Shown: in pieces, positions 26,958-36,680 of the stretch | How the letters are laid out: each line of letters starts with the position of its first letter | Numbering within the stretch: position 1 is the first letter of the stretch | DNA from: Rhodococcus sp. KRD162 | Lineage (GTDB): Bacteria; Actinomycetota; Actinomycetes; Mycobacteriales; Mycobacteriaceae | NCBI RefSeq assembly: GCF_017168335.1 | Contig: NZ_JABFAU010000007.1 | Location: 250,691-314,690, forward strand | Direction of reading: 5' to 3' | DNA: 64,000 bases | Position numbers and translations under genes: made by a program | Notes under the pieces: model-generated | What the model was told of the DNA's origin: nothing | Seen by the model: the letters and a program-made list of their open reading frames with translations, nothing else | Databases searched by the model: none

Positions 26958-28069
26958 CCAGGCACCCGACCGAACCAGTGAGCGGCGACGGGACGACAGG
27001 GGTAGATGCTGACCACGACGACCGCCCTTGTCCGATACGTGCATCGGACATCACGAACACGTCGATACCGAGGCGGGATCGGCACACGTGGTCACTGTTC
27101 GAGGACTGGTGCACCGCCCATGGCGAACCCCCATTGGCGGCCTCTCCTGAGTCACTTGCTCGGTTCCTGTATGCGCACCCCGCCGCGCCGACGACCCAAC
27201 GCCGCCGGATCGCGGTGATCGACTCCGCTCATCATCGGCATCTATTACCTCCTCCAGGGCGCGCTGAGACCGTCCGGGCTGCGCTGGATGGGGCCCGCAC
27301 GTCGCGCCTGCAGGAGGTGGCAGCCGTGATCGGCGGAATCATCGCCCGACTCCCCGAATACGGTTGGCCGTCAGCGTTGTTCGCGCGCAGAGACGCGCTG
27401 ATCCTCACGCTCGCTACGACAGGTCTGCCGTACACGCAGATCGCGGCCCTGCGGGCATGCGATGTCACCGCCGATGCGGGTCTCGACGCCCTTCGCATCG
27501 AGACAGGCCGCGGCGTTCATACCCTCACCTCCCTCGCGCTGGCGGGGACGGGCATTTCTCCGCGCACGGTGTACCAGCGCTGGTGTGAGGTGCTCGGCCA
27601 TCAGGCCCGGTATCCGAGCACCCGAATGCTCGCCGACGCTTTCGATGCCGTGGACGGCACCGGGCTCGGCGGATACGACCGGTATTTCGACCCGGCCGGT
27701 CAACATCCGCTGTCGACTGCGATCGACCGGTGGGGCCACACCCCGTTGGCTGCGACCCCGCTGACCGCCCGTGCGGTAGCGGGCATCGTGCGAATGCACT
27801 GGGACGGAAGGGCACCCACCCACCTGCAGCCCACTGCGCGGTCACAACATCCGGAGCAGATCGCGGCACCGGATCCAGTACCGCGGGTTCTACTCGACCC
27901 CGGCTACTACGAACGCGGAACGCTTGCGCGTAGACACGCCCACGGTCTTCTCGACGACGTGGACTCTGTCCTGGCCGATGTCGAAACCCGCGCGGACAGC
28001 CTGTTGGAAGCTCTCGTCGACTTTCTCGAATCGGAGACCGCACGCGTGCCGGCCGACACCGTCGAGTGA
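26954..28069 (+). CDS. Recombinase-like partner protein, catalytic residues not recognisable
   Basis: The ATG overlaps the stop of the preceding recombinase (ATGA) and gives 371 residues. The N-terminal part (HTWSLFEDWCTAHGEPPLAASPESLARFLY) and the segment LILTLATTGLPYTQIAALRACDV align by eye with the core-binding domain and first catalytic block of tyrosine recombinases, but the catalytic Arg is replaced (GLPYTQ where GLRxSE is usual). No HxLR box or Tyr motif is evident in the C-terminal half. It is probably a non-catalytic partner of the upstream integrase. An unrelated DNA-binding protein is the alternative. Confidence 0.65.
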   Translation: MTRHPTEPVSGDGTTGVDADHDDRPCPIRASDITNTSIPRRDRHTWSLFEDWCTAHGEPPLAASPESLARFLYAHPAAPTTQRRRIAVIDSAHHRHLLPPPGRAETVRAALDGARTSRLQEVAAVIGGIIARLPEYGWPSALFARRDALILTLATTGLPYTQIAALRACDVTADAGLDALRIETGRGVHTLTSLALAGTGISPRTVYQRWCEVLGHQARYPSTRMLADAFDAVDGTGLGGYDRYFDPAGQHPLSTAIDRWGHTPLAATPLTARAVAGIVRMHWDGRAPTHLQPTARSQHPEQIAAPDPVPRVLLDPGYYERGTLARRHAHGLLDDVDSVLADVETRADSLLEALVDFLESETARVPADTVE

Positions 28070-28206
28070 CTAGTGGTTGGTACTCGGGTTTGCACACACT
28101 CTTCTTCTCACGGCAGGGAGGCGGTGACGTCTCAGAAATCTCCGAGATGAAGATCGATCAGGCCGCGAACGAACGAGGCATCGATCTCGACCCCGTTCTG
28201 CGGGGT

Positions 28207-29235
28207 CTACGTCGAATCCGGGTCGTCTGAGAGTCGGGGATTTCGGAAATCTTTCGGAGAGCGTCCGGTCCAGCGTTTGAAGGCGTGAGAGAAGTTGGCG
28301 AGGTCGCTGTATCCGAGTTCGGTAGCGATCTCGCTGACCGAAACCGATCGGTCGAGGAGCCGTAGCATCGCGCGCTCGTACAGCAGCGAGTGGCGCACCT
28401 TGCTATAGGTGGTTCCTTCTTCGGCAAGCCGCCGTTTCAACGTGCTACTCGACATCGACAATGCTTGTGCAACATCATGGTTGGTTCGCTGTCCGAGGTC
28501 CTTTTCCAACTGTTGCCTCACCTTCTCGGCGGATGACATGGACCCACTCCGCTGGGCGAGTGTTCGCTGCAGATCAGCGATAGCGAGACGATATGCGAGG
28601 GGGTCCGAGAAGCGACAAGCCTTGTTGAGGGTCTCCTCGGGTACGTGGACGAAGGAAATCGGAGCGTCGAAGAACCGGCGATTCGCCCCCGGACCTTCGT
28701 CGTGGCTCACCTCGGCCGGCTCCGGCCAGCTCAGATGGAGTGTCACCGGCGATATGTCACCGGCGAGCATGTCCAGCAGTCGTAGTAACGCCGACCCACC
28801 GTAGGTGATGACCAAGCAGTCCAGTGCGGAATCGCCTGTGTGCGCAGTGAGCCCGACGATCAGACCGTAGTCGCCGGTGTGGAACTGCGACTTCAACGCC
28901 GTGGAGATCAATGGTAGGTATGTCAGGAGATCGACGATCTCGGCGACCGAACCAGCGCTGATCAAAGGTGAACTCAGAGGCCCGAACGATGTCAACTGGG
29001 CCTGCTCGGCAAACGCAAATCCGAGTCGAGTGGCCTGGGCGATATCGAGTTCGGGATAGACCTCCCGAAACCACCGTATCGGTGCCTGAACGTCATGCTG
29101 AATGAGCGTCGCTTCACTGGTTCCTTCGCGGTGCATGATCACACGAAGCCGCGCGGCGGCGTCAGGGTCGAGTGCGCGGCGTTCGAGCAACTGAACGAAC
29201 GCAAGCGGTGGCACGCCCTCGTCGCTCAGCTTCAC
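28207..29235 (-). CDS. AraC-family transcriptional regulator of the alkane cluster
   Basis: 342 residues. The C-terminal 110 residues are a twin-HTH AraC domain (VAQALSMSSSTLKRRLAEEGTTYSKV and VSEIATELGYSDLANFSHAFKRWTGRSPKDFR), and the N-terminal 200 residues are the ligand-binding arm found in AraC/OruR-like regulators. It is divergent from the ferredoxin-CYP153 operon with 109 bases between, the standard place for its regulator. In CYP153 clusters of other bacteria such regulators respond to alkanes; that is inferred here. Confidence 0.88.
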   Translation of the reverse strand: MKLSDEGVPPLAFVQLLERRALDPDAAARLRVIMHREGTSEATLIQHDVQAPIRWFREVYPELDIAQATRLGFAFAEQAQLTSFGPLSSPLISAGSVAEIVDLLTYLPLISTALKSQFHTGDYGLIVGLTAHTGDSALDCLVITYGGSALLRLLDMLAGDISPVTLHLSWPEPAEVSHDEGPGANRRFFDAPISFVHVPEETLNKACRFSDPLAYRLAIADLQRTLAQRSGSMSSAEKVRQQLEKDLGQRTNHDVAQALSMSSSTLKRRLAEEGTTYSKVRHSLLYERAMLRLLDRSVSVSEIATELGYSDLANFSHAFKRWTGRSPKDFRNPRLSDDPDST

Positions 29236-29344
29236 GGTGACCCCTTTGACCCGAATTCACAAGTTTATGACTCCACCGAACATAGCCGTCACCCGCGTTT
29301 GCGACGACACTTTCGTCAATCACGCCGGAAAACGAGGAGTTGAC

Positions 29345-29665
29345 ATGGCAGCTGTAATTTTCGTCGCCCACGATGGTGAGAAGCACGAGGCGGCTCTGGT
29401 CGAAGGTCGCTCGCTGATGCAGATTGCAACCGACAATGCTGTGCCGGGGATCGATGGAGACTGTGGGGGCGAAACGGCCTGTGGCACCTGCCATGTGATC
29501 GTCGACCCGCAGTGGTCAACAGAGGTGGGTCTGTCCGGCGCCGACGAGGAGGAGATGCTGGCGATGAACCCCGAGCGTGAACCCACGTCTCGGTTGTCGT
29601 GCCAGATGGTGGCCTCGGAAGCGTGGGATGGCCTGATCGTTCGAACACCTGAATTCCAATTGTGA
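29345..29665 (+). CDS. 2Fe-2S ferredoxin (putidaredoxin type)
   Basis: ATG at 29345 is preceded by GAGGAG eight bases upstream; 106 residues. Cys40, Cys46, Cys49 (DCGGETACGTCHV) and Cys86 (RLSCQM) form the adrenodoxin/putidaredoxin cluster, and the length is normal. It would carry electrons from the reductase two genes on to the P450 between them. The reading frame is open further upstream but has no homology there. Confidence 0.92.
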   Translation: MAAVIFVAHDGEKHEAALVEGRSLMQIATDNAVPGIDGDCGGETACGTCHVIVDPQWSTEVGLSGADEEEMLAMNPEREPTSRLSCQMVASEAWDGLIVRTPEFQL

Positions 29666-29689
29666 TGTGCGAAAGGCAGGCACGACAGC

Positions 29690-31078
29690 ATGAAAGTTTC
29701 TGAGTCGATCGCCGACAAGGTCCAGTCGACCATCCCGATAGGGCTGCAGATCCAGGGCGCTCATTTGTACGACAAGACCCGACGGTGGGTGACTGGCACG
29801 AATGGCAAGAAGATCTTCGTCGAAAGTCCCATCCCACCGGTCGAGGATGTCGAGCTCGCCGACATCGACCTCAGTAACCCCTTTCTTTACAGACAAGGGC
29901 GGTGGCAGTCGTACTTCGAGCGCGTGCGGAACGAGGCACCGGTGCACTACCAACCCAATAGTCCGTTCGGCCCGTTCTGGTCGGTCACGCGCCATGCCGA
30001 TATCGTGGCCGTCGACAAGAATCACGCTGTGTTCTCGGCCGAACCGTTCATCGTCATCGGCGTTCCGCCCCGGTTTCTCGATATCGAGATGTTCATCGCG
30101 ATGGACCCACCACACCACGACAAGCAGCGCGCTGCCGTCCAGGGGGTTGTCGCACCGAAGAACCTCCGGGAGATGGAGGGACTGATCCGATCGCGCGTAC
30201 GGGAGGTATTGGACGACCTCCCCTTGAACGAGCCGTTCGACTGGGTGCAGAATGTCTCGATCGAGTTGACAGCTCGGATGCTCGCAACTCTTCTGGATTT
30301 CCCCTACGAACAACGCCGCAAACTCGTCTACTGGTCCGATTTGGCAACCTCGATGGAGCAAGCCAACGGTGGGCCCTCGGACAACGACGAGGTGTTCGAA
30401 GGCATGCGTGACATGGCCCGTGGCCTCAGCGCTCTCTGGCATGACAAAGCAGCCAGGAGGTCTGCAGGGGAAGAGTCCGGTTTCGATCTGATCACCATGT
30501 TGCAGAGCAACGAGGACACCAAGGATCTGATCGATCGTCCGATGGAATTTCTGGGCAACCTCGTCCTGCTGATCGTCGGTGGCAACGACACCACGCGAAA
30601 CTCGATGAGCGGTGGCGTTCTTGCGTTGAACCAATTCCCCGACCAGTTCGAGAAATTGAAGGCCAATCCCGATTTGATCCCCAACATGAACTCGGAAATC
30701 ATCCGATGGCAAACACCCTTGGCGTACATGCGCCGAATCGCCAAAGCCGACACCGTTCTGAACGGACAATTCATCCGCAAGGGTGACAAATTGGTGATGT
30801 GGTATGCCTCGGGTAACCGCGACGAACGCGTTTTCGAGAATCCTGATGATTTCATCATCGATCGTGCCAATGCGCGCAATCACATCGCGTTCGGATTCGG
30901 TGTGCACCGGTGTATGGGCAATCGGCTGGCCGAAATGCAGCTGCGGATTCTGTGGGAGGAGTTGCTTCCCCGCTTCGAGAACATCGAGGTCGTCGGCGAC
31001 CCCGAGTATGTTCAGTCGAATTTCGTGCGGGGCATCAGCAAGATGATGGTGCGCCTGACGCCTACTTCCAGCGTATGA
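29690..31078 (+). CDS. Cytochrome P450 of the CYP153 family (alkane/fatty-acid terminal hydroxylase)
   Basis: 462 residues. The I-helix is LLIVGGNDTTRNSMSGG, the ExxR is in EIIRWQTPL, and the heme loop is FGFGVHRCMGNRLAEMQL with the Cys ligand. These blocks and MFIAMDPPHHDKQR closely follow CYP153A6 and relatives, which hydroxylate medium-chain n-alkanes or fatty acids at the terminal carbon. The N-terminus (about 55 residues before DIDLSNP) is longer than in CYP153A6. It is flanked by its ferredoxin and ferredoxin reductase. The family is confident; chain-length preference is not predictable. Confidence 0.93.
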   Translation: MKVSESIADKVQSTIPIGLQIQGAHLYDKTRRWVTGTNGKKIFVESPIPPVEDVELADIDLSNPFLYRQGRWQSYFERVRNEAPVHYQPNSPFGPFWSVTRHADIVAVDKNHAVFSAEPFIVIGVPPRFLDIEMFIAMDPPHHDKQRAAVQGVVAPKNLREMEGLIRSRVREVLDDLPLNEPFDWVQNVSIELTARMLATLLDFPYEQRRKLVYWSDLATSMEQANGGPSDNDEVFEGMRDMARGLSALWHDKAARRSAGEESGFDLITMLQSNEDTKDLIDRPMEFLGNLVLLIVGGNDTTRNSMSGGVLALNQFPDQFEKLKANPDLIPNMNSEIIRWQTPLAYMRRIAKADTVLNGQFIRKGDKLVMWYASGNRDERVFENPDDFIIDRANARNHIAFGFGVHRCMGNRLAEMQLRILWEELLPRFENIEVVGDPEYVQSNFVRGISKMMVRLTPTSSV

Positions 31079-32283
31079 CATCGCAACGGGCGATCATCGT
31101 CGGCGCAAGCCATGCTGGGGCACAACTGGCAGCTAGTTTGCGCCAAGAAGGTTGGACAGGCGACATCGTCCTCATCGGTAACGAGTCTGCCGCTCCCTAT
31201 CAACGCCCCCCGCTGTCGAAGGCATACCTGGCGGGCAAATGCGTACTCGACGATATCGCCATTCGCAGCACGGACTTCTACTCCAAGCAAGGTATTCAGC
31301 TCCTGAACGCGCAGGTGGAGACCATCGTTCGGTCGGAAGGCAACGTCGTTCTCGACACCGGGGAGAAGCTGGCCTACGACAAGCTCGCGCTGTGCACGGG
31401 AGCCCGCCCTCGTCGGCTCACCGTTCCCGGGGCCGATCTCCACGGGGTCTACTACCTGCGCACCGCAGCGGACGTCGAGAGGATCCGTATGGCCACCGGC
31501 CCTGGCCAGCGGGTGGTGATCGTCGGAGGCGGCTACATCGGACTCGAGACAGCGGCATCGCTGCGCGCACTGGGCGTACAGGTCACAGTCCTCGAGGCAA
31601 CTGGGCGTGTGCTCGAGCGGGTCACTGCTCCCGAGGTATCGACGTTCTTCGAGCGGATACATCGCGAACAGGGAGTCGACATCAGAACGAACGCGATGGT
31701 TCAGGGCCTGTCCGGTGACCGTGAGGTTCGTGAAATCACCTTGGCCAGCGGAGAATCGATCCCCGCAGATCTGGTCATCGTCGGTGTCGGCGTCGAGCCG
31801 AACACCGACCTCGCCGCCGATGCGGGTCTTGTCATCGACAACGGCATCGTGATCGACGATCACACTCGGACCAACGACCCCGACATCATGGCGGCGGGGG
31901 ACTGCGCGAGCCACGACATGGCCCGTTACGGCCGTCGACTACGGTTGGAGTCCGTCTCGAGCGCAGGAGAGCAGGCCAAAGTCGCTGCGTCGACCGCCTG
32001 CGGGAAGTCCAGAAAAATCGAAGCGTTGCCGTGGTTCTGGTCGGATCAGTATCACTTCAAGCTGCAGATCGCCGGCCTCAACACTGGATACGACGAAGTG
32101 GTTCTCAGCGGTGACCCCACCCGCGACAGTGATTTCAGTTGCTTCTATCTCCAGGCCGGTGAGCTCATTGCCGCCGACTGCATAGGTCGCCCGCGCGAGT
32201 TCATGTACAGCAAACGGGTGATCGCCCAGCGACTCCCCGTCCAACGCGAAGACCTGATGCTCGGCGGACTCGCGCGCAACTGA
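31075..32283 (+). CDS. NAD(P)H-dependent ferredoxin reductase (FAD)
   Basis: ATG overlaps the P450 stop; 402 residues. Two dinucleotide sites are present: IIVGASHAGAQLAASL for FAD at the start and VVIVGGGYIGLETAASL for NAD(P)H near residue 142. The AAGDCASHD motif contacts FAD, and the C-terminal domain has WFWSDQY. This is the putidaredoxin-reductase family. With the ferredoxin and P450 it makes a complete three-component hydroxylase in one transcript. Confidence 0.93.
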   Translation: MTSQRAIIVGASHAGAQLAASLRQEGWTGDIVLIGNESAAPYQRPPLSKAYLAGKCVLDDIAIRSTDFYSKQGIQLLNAQVETIVRSEGNVVLDTGEKLAYDKLALCTGARPRRLTVPGADLHGVYYLRTAADVERIRMATGPGQRVVIVGGGYIGLETAASLRALGVQVTVLEATGRVLERVTAPEVSTFFERIHREQGVDIRTNAMVQGLSGDREVREITLASGESIPADLVIVGVGVEPNTDLAADAGLVIDNGIVIDDHTRTNDPDIMAAGDCASHDMARYGRRLRLESVSSAGEQAKVAASTACGKSRKIEALPWFWSDQYHFKLQIAGLNTGYDEVVLSGDPTRDSDFSCFYLQAGELIAADCIGRPREFMYSKRVIAQRLPVQREDLMLGGLARN

Positions 32284-32346
32284 CCGATCCTTCGGTCGTT
32301 GTGCACACAACAGCAACCGGTTTGCTCAGAGAAGGGAACATCAGCG

Positions 32347-33093
32347 ATGACCATGACAGACCGCCCGCCCGGAGCACATACTACGCAGCCACCACACGCA
32401 TACCTGGGAGCAACGGACTTCCTCGACATCGAGCACGAATCCGTGCGGGCGTTCACCGCCGCGGCAATCGGAGATGCGAGCAGCGACCGTGACAAGGCCA
32501 GACGCCTCTTCGCCGCCGTCCGCGACCGAATCTGGTACGACCCATACACCGTGTCGGACGATCCGGCCCACTATCGAGCGAGCTTCGTCCTCGAGGCCGG
32601 GCGCGCTTACTGCGTCCCGAAGGCGGTGCTGTTGACCGCAGTGTGCCGGGCGGCGGGTATCCCAGCACTGCTCGGCTTCGCCGACGTCCGAAATCACCTG
32701 CAGACCGAGACGTTGCGCACGCTGATGGGCGGCACCGACCTGTTCGTCTACCACGGCTACAGTCGCCTCTACATCGAGGGCCGGTGGTTGAAGGCCACGC
32801 CGGCATTCAATGTCGAGTTGTGCGCTCGTTTCGGCGTGCCGCCAGTGGAATTCGACGGCGATCGCGATGCTCTCATGCATGCCTTCACCGCAGACGGAGC
32901 CCAGCACATGGAGTATGTCCGCGAGCGAGGAGTCTTCGACGACCTACCCTTGAACGCGATCTTGACGGTGCTTCGGCACGCCTACGGCCCCACGATCTTC
33001 ACGGGCGCTCACCCACTCGATGATGTTTTCACCGGCCGCACCCGGCCGGACGAAACTCCCGGGGATCGAAACCTTCCGCGGGAGTCTCGATGA
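32347..33093 (+). CDS. Transglutaminase-like superfamily protein
   Basis: ATG at 32347 (GAAGGGAA upstream) gives 248 residues. The core has Cys in AGRAYCVPKAVLLTAVCRAAGIPA and His in YHGYSRLYIEGRWLKATPAFN, the Cys-His order of transglutaminase-like proteins. The usual Asp that follows His is not obvious, as KATPAFN stands in its place. Such domains act as cysteine proteases or amide-bond enzymes. Its place between the hydroxylase and an SDR suggests a part in the same pathway, but the reaction is unknown. Confidence 0.8.
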   Translation: MTMTDRPPGAHTTQPPHAYLGATDFLDIEHESVRAFTAAAIGDASSDRDKARRLFAAVRDRIWYDPYTVSDDPAHYRASFVLEAGRAYCVPKAVLLTAVCRAAGIPALLGFADVRNHLQTETLRTLMGGTDLFVYHGYSRLYIEGRWLKATPAFNVELCARFGVPPVEFDGDRDALMHAFTADGAQHMEYVRERGVFDDLPLNAILTVLRHAYGPTIFTGAHPLDDVFTGRTRPDETPGDRNLPRESR

Positions 33094-33489
33094 ACACAAG
33101 CGGTGAGAACATACGCGCCGAACCCCGTATCGCGGCCGACTGCCGATCGGTCGGAGCTCTCTCCGCGAACAATCGCGATCGTGAACACTCGGACCGCCTC
33201 GGACACCTTCGAATCGGGTGAGCCGATACCTGCTGGCAGAGCTGTGCCACATGACTGTCTCGTCGCCGCGGCCGTGGTAAGGCCGACACCGGAAGTTGCA
33301 CCGAACAGACGAGACTCGCTCTGCCGCTGGAATTGCGGCTGCGGGCGATGAACGACCGATCCGAACGCCTCCCCGGGCACGAGACGACGCGCGATACCCA
33401 TATCCCTCTCCCGTGTGCGCAGCCGCTACCGCGAGAGCGGGCCGACAGGCGTCTACCGATGTCTCTCATCTATGCAAGGAGCGCAGCAG
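33094..33489. other. Intergenic stretch, no convincing gene
   Basis: About 400 bases between the transglutaminase-like gene and the SDR. Reading frames exist on both strands but show no recognisable domain or matching start signal. The AAGGAGCG at about 33476-33483 serves the SDR start. Confidence 0.5.
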
Positions 33490-34326
33490 ATGACAAACAA
33501 CGCACCTCACACCCCCGCCAGGACCGTGGCGATCACAGGTGGAGCTCGCGGCATCGGCTATCAGACAGCGAAGGAGTTGATTCGACGAGGCCACCGGGTC
33601 GCCATCGGCGACATCGACGAGGCACGTGCGAAGGAGGCCGCCGCCGAACTCGGGGTGAAGGTCGTCACCCGACTCGACGTCACCGAACCTGACTCGTTCA
33701 CAACGTTTCTGGACCTGGTCGAACGTGAACTCGGACCCCTCGACATCCTGATCAACAACGCGGGCATCATGCCTACCGGCCACGCCCACGAAGAGGACGA
33801 TGCAGTAACCCGGCGTCAAGTCGAGATCAACGTCCTGGGTGTCATCTTCGGGACCAAACTGGCTCTTCAGCGCATGCTGCCGCGCCGCACCGGACACATC
33901 ATCAACACTGCGTCATTGGCCGGCGAGCTCGCGGTACCTGGTTTGGCGACCTACTGCGCTACCAAGTTCGCAGTCATCGGATTCACAGAGGCCGCACGAC
34001 TGGAGTACCGCAAGTCAGGGGTTCGACTGTCCACAGTCCGCCCGACGTTCACCAACACCGAACTCGTCGCCGGAACCGCCGGCGCAAAGGGATTACGCAA
34101 CGCCGAGCCGGAGGAAATCGCCCGCGCGACAGCAGATCTGATCGAGAATCCACGCCCCTTCGTCCGCGTCACCCGTCTCGCAGGCGCAATGGTCGCGGCG
34201 GTGAAATTCGTCCCCCGGCGGCTGGCGACCGGACTGGGTGCGGCCCTGAACACAGATTCGGTGTTCCTCGCGGACGTCGACATGACTGCTCGCCGAACGT
34301 ATCTCGACAGAATCCAGAACAGCTGA
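33490..34326 (+). CDS. Short-chain dehydrogenase/reductase
   Basis: ATG at 33490 with AAGGAGCG upstream gives 278 residues. The cofactor loop TGGARGIG, the NNAG motif, the catalytic Ser in NTASLAGEL and YxxxK in TYCATKF are all present, so a classical active SDR is likely. In the alkane cluster it could oxidise the alcohol made by the P450, or a secondary product. The C-terminal extension with FVPRRLATGLGAAL resembles longer lipid-associated SDRs of actinobacteria. Confidence 0.88.
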   Translation: MTNNAPHTPARTVAITGGARGIGYQTAKELIRRGHRVAIGDIDEARAKEAAAELGVKVVTRLDVTEPDSFTTFLDLVERELGPLDILINNAGIMPTGHAHEEDDAVTRRQVEINVLGVIFGTKLALQRMLPRRTGHIINTASLAGELAVPGLATYCATKFAVIGFTEAARLEYRKSGVRLSTVRPTFTNTELVAGTAGAKGLRNAEPEEIARATADLIENPRPFVRVTRLAGAMVAAVKFVPRRLATGLGAALNTDSVFLADVDMTARRTYLDRIQNS

Positions 34327-34372
34327 GCATGCCGACACGCGCGCTCGACCAACCACCCGAAAGGCAGCCACA

Positions 34373-35437
34373 GTGACCCCCACGACTCTGATCGAGAACT
34401 ATCCCCACCGGATGGGAGGGCACTGCGGGTCAGGTGCAATGCGAGACCTTCTCCAGTGGCACGGTCTGGGATGGGACGGACCACCCGACGAGGGGTTGGT
34501 GTTCGCACTGGGTGGTGATCTCGGTTTGTCCTACCTGCGATCGGACGACCTGGTCCCACCGATGTACCTGGTCGGCCGCGGTGCCGACTTCGAGATCGAC
34601 TTACCGCGCAGGCTCGGCGGACAAGTCGAGGTTCTCACGACCGACGATCCCGGTGAGGGATGGTCATGGGTTCGCGACGACATCGATGCGGGAAGACCCA
34701 GTCTGGTCTGGGCCGATATCGCTGAGCTGCCCTACTTACGGGTGAAACTGCAGATGAGTCGCCACGACATCGTGGTGATCGGCTACGACGAGATCGGGGG
34801 GACTGCCTCGGTCGTCGACAACGATCGGGCCGACGTGCAGAAGATCCCGCTCGACGCGCTGGCTCGGGCGCGATCTTCCACCTCGTTCCCGCAACCGACA
34901 CGTCACTGCACGTACCGAATCACGTGGCCGCAGACACTGCCGCCCGTGTCGACTGCCGCGGCCGCGGCCTTCGCCCGATCCGCCGCCAGCATGCACGCCC
35001 CATCGACACCGGGAATAGCCGACCACATACCAGCAGCCGGTGCCGACGGTTTGGCCGCGGTCGACCAGCTGGCAACCGACGTCAAGAGCTGGGTCGACCT
35101 TCCGCCCGATGACCTCGAGACGCTGCTGTTCAGTCTCGGTATCTTCATCGAAAAGGCCGGAACCGGAGGCGGGCTCTTTCGTCGGCTTCTCGCCGACGGC
35201 TGTACCGAGATTGCACGTCTGACCGGTGATCCCGCTACCGCAGACCTCGCGGTGGCCGCCGATCACTGCGCCCAGGCCTGGACCGAAACTGCCCGCGCCG
35301 GAACACAACGCGGTCTCGATGTACGAACACGCGCAGCTGCGGTGGCCGTGTCGGCTGCCAGACTGTCGGAACTCGAGCTGATCCTGGTGGAGTCCCTGGA
35401 GTCTGCTTCACGCTCGCTGTCCGCCATCACGAGATGA
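34373..35437 (+). CDS. BtrH N-terminal domain protein (cysteine-peptidase-like fold)
   Basis: GTG at 34373; 354 residues. The N-terminal half has GGHCGSGAMRDLL with a Cys, MSRHDIVVIGYDE with a His, and VVDNDR, the layout of the BtrH/DUF4872 family, named after the butirosin acyltransferase BtrH. The C-terminal half is helical and has no known domain. BtrH transfers an acyl group from an acyl carrier protein; here the substrate is unknown. It ends the alkane cluster just before IS remnants. Confidence 0.7.
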   Translation: MTPTTLIENYPHRMGGHCGSGAMRDLLQWHGLGWDGPPDEGLVFALGGDLGLSYLRSDDLVPPMYLVGRGADFEIDLPRRLGGQVEVLTTDDPGEGWSWVRDDIDAGRPSLVWADIAELPYLRVKLQMSRHDIVVIGYDEIGGTASVVDNDRADVQKIPLDALARARSSTSFPQPTRHCTYRITWPQTLPPVSTAAAAAFARSAASMHAPSTPGIADHIPAAGADGLAAVDQLATDVKSWVDLPPDDLETLLFSLGIFIEKAGTGGGLFRRLLADGCTEIARLTGDPATADLAVAADHCAQAWTETARAGTQRGLDVRTRAAAVAVSAARLSELELILVESLESASRSLSAITR

Positions 35438-35499
35438 TGCCCACCGTCGTTCGATGGCGCGCGGTACACGGGGCGCATCGCACTGTGCTGCAGCTGTCG

Positions 35500-35612
35500 T
35501 CGCCGACACCGTACGCCCTGGCGACCTCACTGATCGGCTTGGAAGAGTCGATGACCTCTCGGCACAGTTCGTCTTTGAACTCGGTGCTGAAAGATCGACG
35601 CGATCTGCTCAT
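35500..35612 (-). pseudogene. Fragment of an IS3-type orfA transposase
   Basis: The minus-strand frame from ATG 35612 begins MSRSRRSFSTEFKDELCREV and reaches an HTH-like ISEVARAYGVG, then loses homology. About 36 residues of an orfA-like N-terminus remain. It is separate from the IS3 copy that follows at 35.8-36.95 kb. Confidence 0.55.
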
Positions 35613-35809
35613 GCTTGTAGATCCCTATTCCAAGCGGGTCTAGTGTCCGAATCCCTGGGCCGATCAGATCACGACGCCAGCCACTGGGCTGCGGGGTGGA
35701 TGACCCTCATCTGCAACCTCGCCGACGTTTTCAACGCTCGACGAGGCGACCTTGGCAGGTCCCCGATAAGTCGGGCCACCGTGTTCTAGATCCACGGTGT
35801 AGTTGATTC

Positions 35810-36680
35810 AGCGACCTCGCAGCCCTCGACCGGTTGGTGGTTGTGGGTGCATCGGGCAGCGTACGCCCCCGCAAGCGGGAGGGACCCCCAGGGCGGCGTG
35901 AGGTATCCGAGTGATGAGTGCCGGTGTCGATGGTTGTGGTGGTCTTTGAAGTCCTCGATCACCACCCTCGCTTCGAGCAAGCTCGTCCAGTGATTGCGGT
36001 TGAGGCCCTCCGTAGTCGATTGTTGACGGATTCGATGTGTCCGTTGTTCCACGGCGTCCCCGGCTGGATGTAGGAGATACCGACACGGTCGCGCAGAAAT
36101 GTTGCAGCACATGGGAAATGAACTCCGGACCGTTGTCCATCCGCAGCACTTGCGGCGGCCCGTCCCACAGCACGAACGTCTTGTCGAGCTCGCCGGTCAG
36201 CCGCTGTGCGGTGATCGACCGCTCTACGATATTCAAGAGGGACTGCCGGGTGTGTTCGTCGATCATCGACGCGATCTTGATCGCCTTACCATCGACGGTC
36301 GAATCGAACTGAGAGTCCTTAGCCCACAACACTTTCGGGGCATCGGCTTCGACCTGCGGTCATGAACTGATGCCGGCGCGTTTGCGGGGATGGTAGATTC
36401 GAACCTGCAGACCCTCCTTCCAGAGCCGGTGGACCTTCTTCTTGTTCACCGACAAGCCCCTCGTCGTGCCTCAGATGCGCCCAGGCGCGGCGGAAGCCGT
36501 GCAGTGGATGCGAGCCTGCGTACGTCCGCAACGCGGCCCTCAGGGCTGCGTCGGCGATCGGTGTTCGTGCGTAGGTGGAGCGGGTAAGCCCAACAGCTTC
36601 GCACGCCCAGTCGTTTCGACAGACTCATGGTGTACACGAGCATGTCGACAGCGCTGCGCTTGGCGGCTGGGCTCAGAATC
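35810..36680 (-). pseudogene. IS3-family orfB transposase, frameshifted
   Basis: Pieces of one transposase are spread over minus-strand frames: LSPAAKRSAVDMLVYTMSLSKR (about 36.66 kb), ALRTYAGSHPLHGFRRAW (about 36.53 kb), and the integrase core WAKDSQFDSTVDGKAIKIAS to RMDNGPEFISHVLQHF (36.33-36.08 kb), then another frame change. The catalytic core is intact only in part, so the element cannot move by itself. Confidence 0.75.

Noticed and set aside
33009..33469. Minus-strand frames in the gap before the SDR
   Set aside because: No recognisable domain and composition unlike neighbouring genes.
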